A model generated the notes under the pieces. It ran no database searches, was not told the DNA's origin, and saw only the letters and a list, made by a program, of their open reading frames with translations. A stretch of 64,000 bases of DNA. It comes from UBA4810 sp002479215 (GTDB lineage Bacteria; Desulfobacterota; Syntrophia; Syntrophales; Smithellaceae). Made by a program: the position numbers and the translations under genes. The DNA lies in the NCBI GenBank assembly GCA_049514435.1, contig JBEKVB010000001.1, positions 124,001-188,000 on the forward strand, in the 5' to 3' direction. Numbering within the stretch: the first letter of the stretch is position 1; every line of letters starts with the position of its first letter. Below, piece after piece: positions 26,394-36,700 of this stretch.

Positions 26394-27635
26394 ATGAAAT
26401 ATGTAGTGTTGCTCGGCGATGGAATGGCCGACTATCCGACAAATCTGCTCGGAGGGAAAACGCCTCTTCAGTGCGCCTTTACACCGTATCTGGACCAGAT
26501 TGCCGAGGAAGGCACTCTGGGCCTGGTGGATACAATTCCTGCCGGTTTAAACCCCGGCAGCGATGTTGCCACCTTGAGCGTTCTGGGGTATGACCCCGTG
26601 CATGCTTATACCGGCCGGGGACCGCTGGAAGCTGCCAGCATGGGAATAAATCTTGGACCAAATGATATAGCTTATCGTTGCAATCTTGTAACCATCGGTG
26701 AAAAGGATTCCGTCAATGCCTTTATGGATGATTTCACTGCCGGCCATATTTCCACTCCAGAGGCCAGAGAAATTATCCTGGATATCAATAAACAAATAGG
26801 ATCGGATCAATTTCAATTTTACCCGGGCGTGAGTTACCGTCATTTATGTGTTTGCCGTAACGCTTCTTCCTCGCCGGAAACTACTGCACCCCATGACATA
26901 ACAGGAAAAAAAATTGCATCTTATCTTCCACGTGGTGATTTTGCCGAAGAAGTAAGTTCGCTTATGCAGAGGGCGGGAGAAATTCTAGCATGCCATCCGA
27001 TTAACGCCCAAAGACAGCAAGCAGGCAAGAAACAGGCTAATTCCATTTGGCTTTGGGGGCAGGGGAGAAAGCCTCACCTTGCTTCTCTCTCACAGAAATA
27101 TAATCTGCAGGGAGGTATGATTTCCGCCGTTGATTTGCTCAAAGGAATTGGTGTTATCTCCGGATTAAAAGTTATTCCCGTGGAAGGGGCAACCGGTTAT
27201 ATTGACACAAATTATGAAGGCAAAGCCAAAATGGCTCTAGATGCGTTGAAATTCATGGATTTCATCTTTGTCCATCTGGAGGCTCCCGATGAAATGGGAC
27301 ATGAGGGTAACGCCGCGGGTAAAATTCAGGCAATTGAATTTTTTGATGAAAAAATTGTCGGGCCTATTTTAAACAATATCGGAGCTTTCGGTGATTATCG
27401 TGTACTTGTTATGAGCGATCATCCGACACCGCTGGATTTGAAAACCCATGTTAGCGATCCCAGTCCTTTTGCGGTTCTATCTTCCGAGAAATCTGAAAAC
27501 AAAGTTTCCGGCTTGCCCTTCAATGAAATAGCCGCTAAAGAGAGCTCCATTTTAATTTCTCCCGGCTATTTATTAATGGAATATTTCATCAAGAATTGGA
27601 GAACATTTGTCAGTCAACAACTTAACAAAAATTAG
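26394..27635 (+). CDS. Phosphoglycerate-mutase-family protein, probable homoserine kinase
   Basis: A 413-residue alkaline-phosphatase-superfamily protein of the archaeal ApgM family. The start MKYVVLLGDGMADYP carries a metal-binding Asp, then LNPGSDVATLSVLGYDP with the catalytic Ser, and late metal ligands in HLEAPDEMGHEG and VMSDHPTP. Members of this family lying beside threonine genes have been proposed to be homoserine kinases in organisms lacking ThrB (TIGR02535, as I recall it). It lies 34 bp after hom, which fits; a glycolytic mutase role is the alternative. Confidence 0.8.
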   Translation: MKYVVLLGDGMADYPTNLLGGKTPLQCAFTPYLDQIAEEGTLGLVDTIPAGLNPGSDVATLSVLGYDPVHAYTGRGPLEAASMGINLGPNDIAYRCNLVTIGEKDSVNAFMDDFTAGHISTPEAREIILDINKQIGSDQFQFYPGVSYRHLCVCRNASSSPETTAPHDITGKKIASYLPRGDFAEEVSSLMQRAGEILACHPINAQRQQAGKKQANSIWLWGQGRKPHLASLSQKYNLQGGMISAVDLLKGIGVISGLKVIPVEGATGYIDTNYEGKAKMALDALKFMDFIFVHLEAPDEMGHEGNAAGKIQAIEFFDEKIVGPILNNIGAFGDYRVLVMSDHPTPLDLKTHVSDPSPFAVLSSEKSENKVSGLPFNEIAAKESSILISPGYLLMEYFIKNWRTFVSQQLNKN

Positions 27636-28026
27636 AGTGATATACGCCGATACAGACGCTATGGGCATAGTATATCATACCAATTATATCAAGTGGTTCG
27701 AAGTCGGCCGTAATGAATTGATGCGGCAATTGGGAATTGCCTATAAAGAAATGGAACATCTGGGCTTTAATCTTCCCTTGACTAAAGTTAGCTGCCACTA
27801 TCTTTTGCCGGCAAAATACGACAATGTTCTTACAATTGAGACTAAAATAGATTATATAAAAAGAGCGAGCATGAAATTTAATTCCTATGTCTGGGACGAA
27901 GACAGAAAAAATCTTCTCGTGGAAGGTTATACCGTTCATGCCTGTACAAATTCAGAGGGGAAGGTACGCAGAATTCCTTCGCAAATTCTTGAATTATTAA
28001 ATAAATATAATATTAAAGGGGAATAA
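27607..28026 (+). CDS. YbgC/4HBT-family acyl-CoA thioesterase
   Basis: A 139-residue hotdog-fold thioesterase. The active-site segment is YADTDAMGIVYHTNY with the catalytic Asp, followed by KWFEVGRNELMR. The TTG start at 27607 has GGAGA five bases upstream and lies 29 bp inside the preceding gene, implying translational coupling. Substrates in this family range from short-chain to 4-hydroxybenzoyl-CoA. Confidence 0.88.
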   Translation: MSVNNLTKIRVIYADTDAMGIVYHTNYIKWFEVGRNELMRQLGIAYKEMEHLGFNLPLTKVSCHYLLPAKYDNVLTIETKIDYIKRASMKFNSYVWDEDRKNLLVEGYTVHACTNSEGKVRRIPSQILELLNKYNIKGE

Positions 28027-28027
28027 T

Positions 28028-28708
28028 ATGTCGGCAAAACTATCCAAAAAACAATTGAAAGGACCCGATATTTTTCAATCCAGCTTCGAAAAAATCACTG
28101 ATTATATTTCCGAAAACACGGTTCGTTTCTTTGCTATTGCGACTACAGTAATTTTAACTGTCGTTATCGCGTTCGGTATTTATCTCTACTGGAGTAATTA
28201 TCAGACAACCGCGGCACAAATATACGCCAAGGCCCAAGCCAGTGTGATCAGAAGCGAAGTAGACCCTGAGGCTGTCCCAGAAAGCATGAAAATTTTCCAG
28301 GAATTGATTGATAAATACCCGCATAGCTGGAGCGCGCGGATGGCCTATTATCATCTGGGTAATATTTATTATAATTCAGGTGACTTGGATAATGCCATTA
28401 ATAGTTATAAAAAATTTGTGTCTTCCACTAAATCTGATGATGCCGGAATTAAGTTTCTGGCTTTAACATCATTGGGATACTGTTTTGAGGCGAAGAAAGA
28501 TTTTAAATCCGCACTCAATTATTTTGAGGAAGCACAAAAAAGCAACAACACTGGTTTTGAAGCGATTGGTTATCGCAACATCGCTCGAATTTATGAAGAA
28601 TTAAACGATAAGAAAAAAGCTTTGGAAAATTATCAGAATGCATTGGTCAAGACCGCCGATCCTTCAATGGTTCTTTTTATTAAACGCAAAATATCATCTC
28701 TGAGCTAA
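28028..28708 (+). CDS. Membrane-anchored TPR protein
   Basis: A 226-residue protein with a single N-terminal membrane helix (about residues 36-58) and then tetratricopeptide repeats, e.g. AYYHLGNIYYNSGDLDNAINSYKKF and YRNIARIYEELNDKKKALENY (given in parts across residues 100-215). It has the layout of YfgM-like envelope proteins. It starts one base after the thioesterase stop, in the same operon. Confidence 0.8.
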   Translation: MSAKLSKKQLKGPDIFQSSFEKITDYISENTVRFFAIATTVILTVVIAFGIYLYWSNYQTTAAQIYAKAQASVIRSEVDPEAVPESMKIFQELIDKYPHSWSARMAYYHLGNIYYNSGDLDNAINSYKKFVSSTKSDDAGIKFLALTSLGYCFEAKKDFKSALNYFEEAQKSNNTGFEAIGYRNIARIYEELNDKKKALENYQNALVKTADPSMVLFIKRKISSLS

Positions 28709-28731
28709 AACTGATCCGGAGAATTAAACTT

Positions 28732-30492
28732 TTGAAAGTATTAATGTCAGGGAATGAAGCGATTGCCCGCGGTGTTTATGAAGCAGGTGTCCGGTTTGCC
28801 GCCGCTTATCCGGGCACTCCCAGCACGGAAATATTGGAAGAATTTTCCAAATATGAGGGAGTATACGCGGAATGGTCGCCCAACGAAAAGGTCGCCGTTG
28901 AAGTAGCCATTGGCGCCGCTTTAGCGGGAGAAAAAGCACTAGCCGTTATGAAACACGTCGGTGTTAATGTGGCTGCCGATCCTATTTTCACGGTGAGTTA
29001 TACAGGCACCAACAGCGCATTGGTCATCGTCAGCGCGGATGATCCTTCATTACATAGTTCGCAAAACGAACAAGACAACCGCAATTACGCTAAGTTTGCT
29101 AAAATTCCCATGTTGGAGCCGGCCGACGCGCAAGAAGCAAAGGAATTCGTCAAGCTGGCTTTTGAAATCAGCGAAAAATTCGACACACCCGTTTTCCTGC
29201 GTTCCACGACCCGGGTTTCACATTCCAAATCACTTGTTTCTCTGGAGGAACCTCTACCACATCAAGACAAGACACGGATTTCATATAACCCGGAAAAATT
29301 TGTTATGGTGCCTGCTTATGCCCGTTTAAGACGCGTTGAAGTTGAAAAACGTTTAGTGAACTTAAAAGAATATGCCGAAATATTCAGCGAAAATAAAATG
29401 GAAATTAACAATCCCGATGTCGGCATCATCACAGCGGGAATGCCTTATAACTATGCTAAAGATGTTTTTCCTGATTATTCCTACTTAAAATTGGGGATGG
29501 TTTACCCTTTACCGGAGAAATTGATCCGCGAGTTCGTGGCTAAGGTTAAAAAAATATACGTTGTTGAAGAGCTTGATCCCTTTTTAGAAGAGCAAATCAA
29601 GGCGATGGGTATCAAGGTTATCGGCAAGGAAATCTTTCCTTATACGAATGAATTTGATCCCGGAATTATCGAAAACGCGATCAATAAATCAACTAAGCCG
29701 TCAACCGCTTCTGTGCAGAATATTCCATCACGGCCGCCAAATCTTTGTCCGGGTTGTCCGCACCGCGGTTTATTTTATGTTTTAGGCAAGCTGAAGGTGT
29801 TTGTGGCAGGCGATATCGGATGTTACACTCTTTCCTTCATGAAACCTCTGGAAGGATTGCACTCCTGCATTTGCATGGGAGCAAGCATCGGTATGGCTCA
29901 CGGAATGAGCAAAGCCCTAAAAGAAAAAGGGAAGGGTAAGATAGTAGGGGTGATTGGTGATTCCACTTTCATTCATTCCGGCATAACTCCACTCTTAAAT
30001 ATGGCGTACAATAAAAGCAACGCCTTGATCATTATTTGTGATAACAGTACAACAGCTATGACCGGAATGCAGGAACACCCGGCAACAGGCTATACGCTCT
30101 TAGGAGAAAAGACAAAACAGCTTGATCTAAAAGTTTTAGTTTCGGCGCTAGGTATAGATAATATAAGAGTTATCGATCCGTATGATCTTAAAGAAACAAG
30201 AAATGCTATCAAAGAAGAGTTGGCCAAAGACGGCCCCTCGGTAATCATATCTCAACGTCCCTGCGTTTTATTTAAGAGGTCAAAATTAAAGACTGAAAGA
30301 GCGCTGAAGATAGATCCCGACAAATGCACCGGCTGTAAAGTATGCCTGGGGCTTGGTTGTCCTCCTATTTCCTGGCAAAAAATTGAGAAAAAAGAAGGTT
30401 CGAAGAGGGAAGGGATAGCAATGATTGATGAAACTCTTTGCAACGGCTGCGGTTTATGTATGCAGGTATGTAAGTTTGGATCAATAAGTTAA
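28732..30492 (+). CDS. iorA: Indolepyruvate:ferredoxin oxidoreductase, alpha subunit
   Basis: A 586-residue thiamine-diphosphate enzyme subunit that oxidatively decarboxylates aryl-pyruvates with CoA, reducing ferredoxin. The N-terminal pyrimidine-binding domain has AAYPGTPSTEILEE, the TPP domain has CPGCPHRGLFY and GDSTFIHSG, and two [4Fe-4S] motifs lie at the C-terminus (CTGCKVCLGLGC and CNGCGLCMQVC). The start is TTG at 28732 with GGAG ten bases upstream. It forms an operon with iorB. In a syntrophic anaerobe it could serve amino-acid degradation or run in reverse. Confidence 0.93.
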   Translation: MKVLMSGNEAIARGVYEAGVRFAAAYPGTPSTEILEEFSKYEGVYAEWSPNEKVAVEVAIGAALAGEKALAVMKHVGVNVAADPIFTVSYTGTNSALVIVSADDPSLHSSQNEQDNRNYAKFAKIPMLEPADAQEAKEFVKLAFEISEKFDTPVFLRSTTRVSHSKSLVSLEEPLPHQDKTRISYNPEKFVMVPAYARLRRVEVEKRLVNLKEYAEIFSENKMEINNPDVGIITAGMPYNYAKDVFPDYSYLKLGMVYPLPEKLIREFVAKVKKIYVVEELDPFLEEQIKAMGIKVIGKEIFPYTNEFDPGIIENAINKSTKPSTASVQNIPSRPPNLCPGCPHRGLFYVLGKLKVFVAGDIGCYTLSFMKPLEGLHSCICMGASIGMAHGMSKALKEKGKGKIVGVIGDSTFIHSGITPLLNMAYNKSNALIIICDNSTTAMTGMQEHPATGYTLLGEKTKQLDLKVLVSALGIDNIRVIDPYDLKETRNAIKEELAKDGPSVIISQRPCVLFKRSKLKTERALKIDPDKCTGCKVCLGLGCPPISWQKIEKKEGSKREGIAMIDETLCNGCGLCMQVCKFGSIS

Positions 30493-30509
30493 CAAATACG
30501 GACATCTAC

Positions 30510-31088
30510 ATGGATAATGAAGTAAAAAGCATTTTACTGGCTGGTGTAGGTGGGCAGGGCATTCTGCGGGCCAGTGACATTATGTGTGAGGCATTAATGG
30601 AAGCCGGTTTTGACGTAAAAAAAAGCGAAGTCCATGGAATGGCTCAACGCGGTGGCTGTGTCACCAGCCATGTCCGTTACGGAAGCAAAGTTTATTCCCC
30701 TTTGGCTAAGCTCGAAAGTATTGATATTATTATTTCTTTTGAAAAGATGGAAACCATGCGTTATCTGAATTATCTGAGCAAAGATGCTTCACTTATAGTA
30801 AACAGCGAAAAAATTTATCCCCCAGCGGTAAATATAGGTGATTTACCTTATCCTAAAGATATTACTAAGCTTTTACAGGAAAGGTATAAAACTGTTCAAA
30901 AAATCGATGCCACGGAGCTAGCCCAAAAGGCGGGAAATGTTAAAGCCGCCAATGTTGTTCTTTTGGGGGCCATATCCAATTTAATGGAAATTAATTCAGC
31001 TATTTGGGAAAAAATCATCAAAAAATCGTTTCCGGAAAAGTTAATAAAAATGAATTTAGCGGCTTTCCAAATCGGTAAGACTGCTTAA
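30510..31088 (+). CDS. iorB: Indolepyruvate:ferredoxin oxidoreductase, beta subunit
   Basis: A 192-residue gamma-type oxidoreductase subunit paired with IorA. The N-terminal LAGVGGQGILRASDI and HGMAQRGGCVTSHVRYG blocks are diagnostic of 2-oxoacid:acceptor oxidoreductase gamma/beta chains. It lies 17 bp after iorA. Confidence 0.93.
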   Translation: MDNEVKSILLAGVGGQGILRASDIMCEALMEAGFDVKKSEVHGMAQRGGCVTSHVRYGSKVYSPLAKLESIDIIISFEKMETMRYLNYLSKDASLIVNSEKIYPPAVNIGDLPYPKDITKLLQERYKTVQKIDATELAQKAGNVKAANVVLLGAISNLMEINSAIWEKIIKKSFPEKLIKMNLAAFQIGKTA

Positions 31089-31157
31089 ATTAATAGACAA
31101 ATCGCATTGGCTATCAAAAATATTTTAAAACAATAAGTTTAATAGGTATTTATAATT

Positions 31158-32117
31158 ATGGCAGAAGATTATTATCAAGTTTTAGGGGTCGATAAAAAGG
31201 CCTCCGCCGAGGAAATTAAGAAAGCCTATCGTAAATTAGCCGTCAAGTGGCATCCGGATAAGAATCCTAACAATAAAAAAGCATCTGAAGAGAAATTCAA
31301 AAAAATAAGTGAAGCTTATGCGGTTTTAAGCGACCAAAAAAAGCGTCAGGAATACGATACCTTCGGTTCCGCAGACCAGTATCGTCAACAATATTCACAG
31401 GAAGATATTTTCCGGGGCTTCGATCTGGATGAAATATTGCGCAGTTTCGGTTTTGGCGGGGCGAGAGGTGGCGGCAGAACTACTTTTCGCACGACCAGAA
31501 GGGGAGGCGGCAGTTTTCAGGAAGATGACGATCCCTTTGCAGGTCTATTCGGCAGTTCCATGGGCGGTGGCCGGCAATACGCCAACATGCCTCAGAAGGG
31601 ACAGGATGCCGAGTATAACTTATCGATATCTTTGGAAGAATCAGTATATGGCGCCGATAAGAAAATTTCTTTTCAGCTGGAAAATCGTGTTGAAGATATA
31701 AGTGTTAAGATACCGCCCGGAATCAGTACCGGTAAAAAGTTAAGGTTGCCCGGTAAAGGCCTTTCCGGTTATAATGGAGGACCCGGTGGTGATTTATACT
31801 TAAATATCAATGTGTCGCCTCATCCCATCTTTTCCCGAGACGGATATGATCTGTACGTTGAAAAAACTATCAAATTTACCCAGGCCGCGCTGGGAACAAC
31901 CATTGATGTTCCTACGTTAGATGGCTCCACGAAGAGACTCAAAATCGGCCCCGGTACTCAGAATAACACGAAGATAAGAATGAAAGGATACGGTGTTCCA
32001 GGACTTAAAGGCGGCGGCAAAGGAGATCAATACGTAAAAATCAATGTCGAAGTTCCGAAGAAGATTTCTGACCGCCAGGCGAAGCTAATCAAGCAATTAG
32101 CCGACGACGGACTATAA
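31158..32117 (+). CDS. CbpA-like DnaJ co-chaperone
   Basis: A 319-residue J-domain protein: J domain at 1-70 with the HPD motif in KWHPDKNPNN, a Gly/Phe/Arg-rich linker (about 90-150), then two C-terminal substrate-binding domains. It has no CxxCxGxG zinc finger, so it is the CbpA/DnaJ type B form. It would stimulate DnaK. The gap of 69 bp after iorB leaves it unclear whether it belongs to that operon. Confidence 0.9.
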   Translation: MAEDYYQVLGVDKKASAEEIKKAYRKLAVKWHPDKNPNNKKASEEKFKKISEAYAVLSDQKKRQEYDTFGSADQYRQQYSQEDIFRGFDLDEILRSFGFGGARGGGRTTFRTTRRGGGSFQEDDDPFAGLFGSSMGGGRQYANMPQKGQDAEYNLSISLEESVYGADKKISFQLENRVEDISVKIPPGISTGKKLRLPGKGLSGYNGGPGGDLYLNINVSPHPIFSRDGYDLYVEKTIKFTQAALGTTIDVPTLDGSTKRLKIGPGTQNNTKIRMKGYGVPGLKGGGKGDQYVKINVEVPKKISDRQAKLIKQLADDGL

Positions 32118-32295
32118 AACCAACCAATCGATCCAAATTACATTAAAATATTAATAGAATTAAAACTTTTGACGACTTTTATCGTAAACTATCTACGTCC
32201 TATAAGATATGTTATGTAAACATTAGGCATTTAAATATAAATCTTTGAGGCTTTTTTCTGACTTCTGCTTTTCAAATATTTGTTTTCTAGACCGA

Positions 32296-32573
32296 TAAAT
32301 AAACATGGTTATGTGCAAAGCATGAGCGGTTCCGGAAACTGTTATGACAATGCCGTTATGGAAAGTTTCTTTCATTCATTAAAAGTAGAACATATTTTCT
32401 TTGAAAAATACGCGACCAGGACTGAAGCCAAAACAAGTATTTTTGATTACATAGAAACATTCTACAACCGGGAAAGGAGGCACTCGCAACGAAATTATGA
32501 CTCGCCGTTGCTTTTTGAACAAAATTATGTCAAAGCGGCTTGAAGAGATGTCCATTTTTTCGGGGTCAGATCA
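32296..32573 (+). mobile_element. IS3-family remnant, 3' end of transposase and right terminal repeat
   Basis: The frame ending at 32543 encodes the last part of an IS3-type OrfB integrase: GSGNCYDNAVMESFFHSLK with the third catalytic residue Glu, then TFYNRERRHSQRNYDSP. The first two catalytic acidic residues and all of OrfA are missing. The likely right inverted repeat is TGTCCATTTTTTCGGGGTCA, starting at 32549 and running on through GATCA to about 32573. No matching left end is visible before 32296, so the element is inactive. Confidence 0.8.
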
Positions 32574-32656
32574 TCCTGAGAATTGAGGATTTCGAGCAAC
32601 GTTTTATTGAATTGATACAGAAACCCTTTGATGGTGTAATCAGCGGCTCGTGACAT
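32525..32656 (-). pseudogene. 5' stub of a possible DUF4297-type nuclease gene cut by the IS
   Basis: On the minus strand an ATG at 32656 with AAGGGGA six bases upstream starts the sequence SRAADYTIKGFLYQFNKTLL and continues EILNSQDD, then runs into the IS end (from about 32573) and stops at 32527-32525. The N-terminal block resembles, from memory, the start of large DUF4297-like proteins, a family with predicted nuclease and anti-phage roles. Only about 29 native codons survive; the rest of the gene is not in the window. Confidence 0.5.
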
Positions 32657-32742
32657 TAAATCCCCTTCTCATCAATAGTGCTAATGTATCTGCTCATTGT
32701 TTAATCCACCCTACTCCCCAATAAAAATATTTGTCAATTTTT

Positions 32743-33471
32743 TTAAACAAACTCAACCTCCCCTATCGCACCCATTTCACTTCCCAAAATAATTATTATT
32801 CCTGTAACGCCTTTAATTTTTATTCCGAAATCGAGCGCTTTTTTTATATCATTTTTACTTTTAACATTATTGCCGATAGCTGAAGCCGCGGCATCGGCCA
32901 GGGTTGCTGATTTAGAAAGAACACAAACCGCGTCAGCCTTCCCAAAACTCAAAGATGGCCCGACGGTCGCCGAGGATGTACAAATGCCAAAAGGTGTATT
33001 CTTTGGTTTAACAATAAAATTTACTTTATAGCTTAAGGGCGATTTCCCCGCATACACGGAAACAGTCAATTTCTCCTTGGATTTAAGGTATATATCTCCC
33101 CCATTTTCAATTATTAAAGTTTCTGTTAGATCGAATAAGTCATTGCCTACGAATTGAGCAATTGCACCGGCAACCGCAGCCATCGGCCCTACCCCGCAAA
33201 TATTCGAATTAATTAACATATCTCGCACAATAGGTGGGGCTAAACCATCCTCAGGCAACGGCAACAATGAAGACAAAAATTGAGGGTGTTTTTTTATATA
33301 ATTTTCTAATAACAAACGGTGATGGAGTAAGGATTTTTTGGCCTCAGAGGCCAGATTGACATCACTGCTTATAAAAAGATCGCTTTCGGCGATAGCGACA
33401 TTGTATGATTTTAAATTGTTTTTGGAGATTAAATTTCTATAAGTTCTTGCCTCATATTTCATAGAAGTCAA
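32743..33471 (-). CDS. UPF0280 family protein (ApbE-like fold)
   Basis: A 242-residue protein matching UPF0280, a family related to thiamine-biosynthesis/FMN-transferase ApbE and found in methanogens and deltaproteobacteria. Conserved blocks are SNICGVGPMAAVAGAIAQ, IENGGDIYLKS and GICTSSATVGPSLSFG, with KADAV...ADAAASAIGN near the C-terminus. Function is unproven. Confidence 0.85.
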   Translation of the reverse strand: MTSMKYEARTYRNLISKNNLKSYNVAIAESDLFISSDVNLASEAKKSLLHHRLLLENYIKKHPQFLSSLLPLPEDGLAPPIVRDMLINSNICGVGPMAAVAGAIAQFVGNDLFDLTETLIIENGGDIYLKSKEKLTVSVYAGKSPLSYKVNFIVKPKNTPFGICTSSATVGPSLSFGKADAVCVLSKSATLADAAASAIGNNVKSKNDIKKALDFGIKIKGVTGIIIILGSEMGAIGEVEFV

Positions 33472-33569
33472 CTTATAAAATACTCAATAAAAATAAATTA
33501 GTGTATCGTCTTTGGTCTTAAAGTTTCACGACACCGCAGTGGAGTCGTAATGACGAATTATGAAATTGC

Positions 33570-33704
33570 ATTCCTCTTAATATCATTTTATTCAAAGGAT
33601 AACGCGGCGGCAAGGAGGAAACAACGAGGCATATTATTAATATGTTGAGGAAGTCGACGACGAACGCAACAAAGTTGGCCAAAGTAGAAAATGATATTAG
33701 GAAT
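33570..33704. repeat. 135-bp inverted-repeat element overlapping the dnaE 3' end
   Basis: The ends form an inverted repeat: ATTCCTCTTAATATCATTTT (33570-33589) and AAAATGATATTAGGAAT (33688-33704), with a three-base difference. The roughly 100 bp between contain a small AT hairpin CATATTATTAATATG and a GC-richer segment, but no frame. The right arm supplies the last codons' stop of dnaE (TAA at 33699-33697 on the minus strand). The layout is MITE-like or a large structured repeat. Confidence 0.55.
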
Positions 33705-36700
33705 ATACTGTGGCGCCCTCCCCCAGAATACTATCCGCTTCTTTTTTTAACTTCTCATTAATATCTACGCGCATTTCATCTCCCAAATATATGATGGTTT
33801 CGCTTTTCCCGTTGATAATATGCAGGTAACCGTCATATTTGCCATGATACTTTTTTATTGTTTCGTTTAGAGACATGATAGTTTCATTAGAAATTTTATC
33901 CGCGTTAACCATGAAGCGCACTTGTTTGTAAGGATTCTCCAGCGCTTTGGAAAGAGCTACTGCCTCTTGAGCAATGATCTTTAGTGACTCATCTCCAATA
34001 TCAACAATTCCTTGAATAACAACCGGCTCATCTTCATGCAATACGGAGTAATATTTCTTATAGGTGTCTGCCCAAAATATAATGTTTACGGAACCTTGTA
34101 AATCCTCCAAAGTAATATTACACATTACATCTTTTCTCCTGGTTTGCTTTTCTACAAGACTGCTGATTACTCCGGCAATGGTAACGGTTTCCTTGTCCTT
34201 TTTGGTGTTTAAGTTACTGGAATCACTGTTTGTAACCAATTTTAGACGATCCGCAAAACGCAGTAAGGGATGGCCGGAGATATAAAAGCCCAAAGCTTCC
34301 TTTTCGACAGATAAGAGTTCTTTTTGATCCCATTCGGGAACATCAGGCATCTCATTTGATTTTATTCCATTTTTTGCAGAAGAGCCGGAATCGAACTCTT
34401 CAAAAAAACTCGACTGTGAGCTTTGAGTTTCCTTTTGCCGGCGTTGAGCTTCTTCCATAGCCTCTTCATAATATTGCATGAGTTGGCGTCTTTTGTAGCC
34501 AAGTGAATCAAATGCGCCGCATTTTATTAAACTTTCGATAACTCTTTTGTTTGTCTTGCGCAAATCCGTGCGTGTCAAAAAATCCATAAATGATGAAAAA
34601 TTGCCTTTTTCCCGGGCGGAAATAATGGAATCAATGGCGGCCTCACCGACATTTTTCACCGCGGCCAAACCAAAACGGATATTTTCTCCTGATATGCTAA
34701 AATCTTTAAATGATTCATTTATATCCGGAGGCAGAATATTTATGCCCATTTCCTTACAAGAACTCATGTACCTTATTATTTTATCGCGGTTATCTTTTTC
34801 ACTGGTGAGTAAAGCAGCCATGAAAGCGACCGGGTATTTTGCCTTGAGATAAGCCGTCTGATACGTAATCATGGCGTAGGCGGTGCTGTGGGATTTGTTA
34901 AAACCGTATTCGCCAAATGTTTCCATCTGATCCCAGATGACTTTTGCTTTGTTTTCATTGATTTTTTGCTTTTTTGCGCCTTCGAGAAACTTGGGTTTCT
35001 CTTTTTCCTTTATCACGGCAAATTGTTTTTTGCCCATCAGCTTGCGCAAGGTGTCGGCTTCGGACATCGTGTAGCCTCCGATCACATTGGCAATCTGCAT
35101 AACCTGTTCTTGATAAACAATTATTCCGTATGTTTCCTTGAGAATCGCTTCCAATTCAGGAAGCCCATAGCTAATTTTTGTTTTTCCCTGCTTGCGGCTG
35201 ATAAATTCTGGAACCATTTTCATGGGGCCTGGCCGGTACAGAGCAATCAAAGCAATGACATCTTCGATACGGTCCGGCTTTAAATTCTTCATAATATCTT
35301 TCATGCCGTCGCTTTCCAATTGGAATACGCCGTCTGTATCGCCTCTCATTAAGAGTTCATATGTTTGTTTATCATTGAGAGGTAAACTATTAATATCTAA
35401 ATCGATATTATTTGATTCCTTGATGAAGTTAACCGAATTTTTTATGACTGTCAATGTTTTAAGACCCAGGAAATCGAATTTGGTCAAGCCGACGGTTTGA
35501 ATATCATTCATTGAATATTGGGAAACAATTTCATCCTTAGGTATGCAAAGAGGAACTCTTTCCACCAGAGGCACATCGGATATAACAACTCCGGCAGCAT
35601 GAGTGGACGCGTGGCGGTTCAAACCTTCCAAAATTCTCGATAAAGATAAAAGTTTGGCCACTTGAGGATTATTTTTGGCCTCCTGGGCAAGCCTTGGTTC
35701 CGTTTTTATCGCTTCATCCAGATTAATATTCAAAACGTTAGGAACTAATTTGGCAATTTTATCCACTTCGCTATAAGGAATATTCAAAGCTCTGCCGACA
35801 TCGCGTATAACTGCCTTGGCCTGCATTTTTCCAAAGGTGATAATTTGGGAAACTTTATCTTTGCCATATTTTTCGGTTACGTATTTAATAATCTCATCCC
35901 TGCCCTCTTGGCAAAAATCGATATCGATATCGGGCATGCTGATACGGTTGGGATTCAAAAATCGTTCAAAAAACAACGCATAACGGATGGGATCAATAGT
36001 GGTGATTTTTAGAGCGTAGGCCACAAGACTGCCGGCGGCCGAGCCGCGGCCCGGCCCTACGGGAATATTATTGTGCTTGGCGTGTTTAACAAAATCAGAA
36101 ACGATCAAAAAATACCCCGCAAAACCCATTGCCTTGATTATTTCCAACTCATCGCGCAAACGTTTTTCATATTTTTCCCGGATCTCTAGTTCACTTTCTT
36201 TTTGATCTTTTAAAATATCCGGTATGAGCTTTTGGAGCCCTTCCCTGGCCTTGCGCTCCAGATAATCATTTAAAGTTTCTTCCGGATTTTTAATCTCAAA
36301 ATTCGGCAGGTAAAACTTACCGAATTCCAAGGAAAGGTTACATCTTTCGGCAACACTCACCGTATTGGATAAAGCTTCCGGCGTTTGAGAAAAAATCTCG
36401 TGCATTTCTTCCGGTGAACGAAAATAAAATTGATCCGTGCCTAAGCGCATGCGGTCGTTATCTTCGATAGTCTTGCCTGTTTGAATACAGAGCAAAACAT
36501 CATGAGCCTCGGCATGTTCACGGTTTAAGTAATGACAATCATTAGTCGCTACAAGAGGAATGGAAAGTTCTTTACTGATTTCAATCAAAGCTTTATTGGC
36601 AATTTTTTGTTCCGGAATACCATTTTCCATAAGTTCCAGAAAGAAATTGTCGTCATCAAAAATTGCCTGATAAGAACGCGCCGCTTTTTTAGCTTCATCC

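Noticed and set aside
32743..33471. ApbE FMN transferase assignment.
   Set aside because: Conserved blocks fit UPF0280 rather than ApbE proper, so no flavinylation role is claimed.
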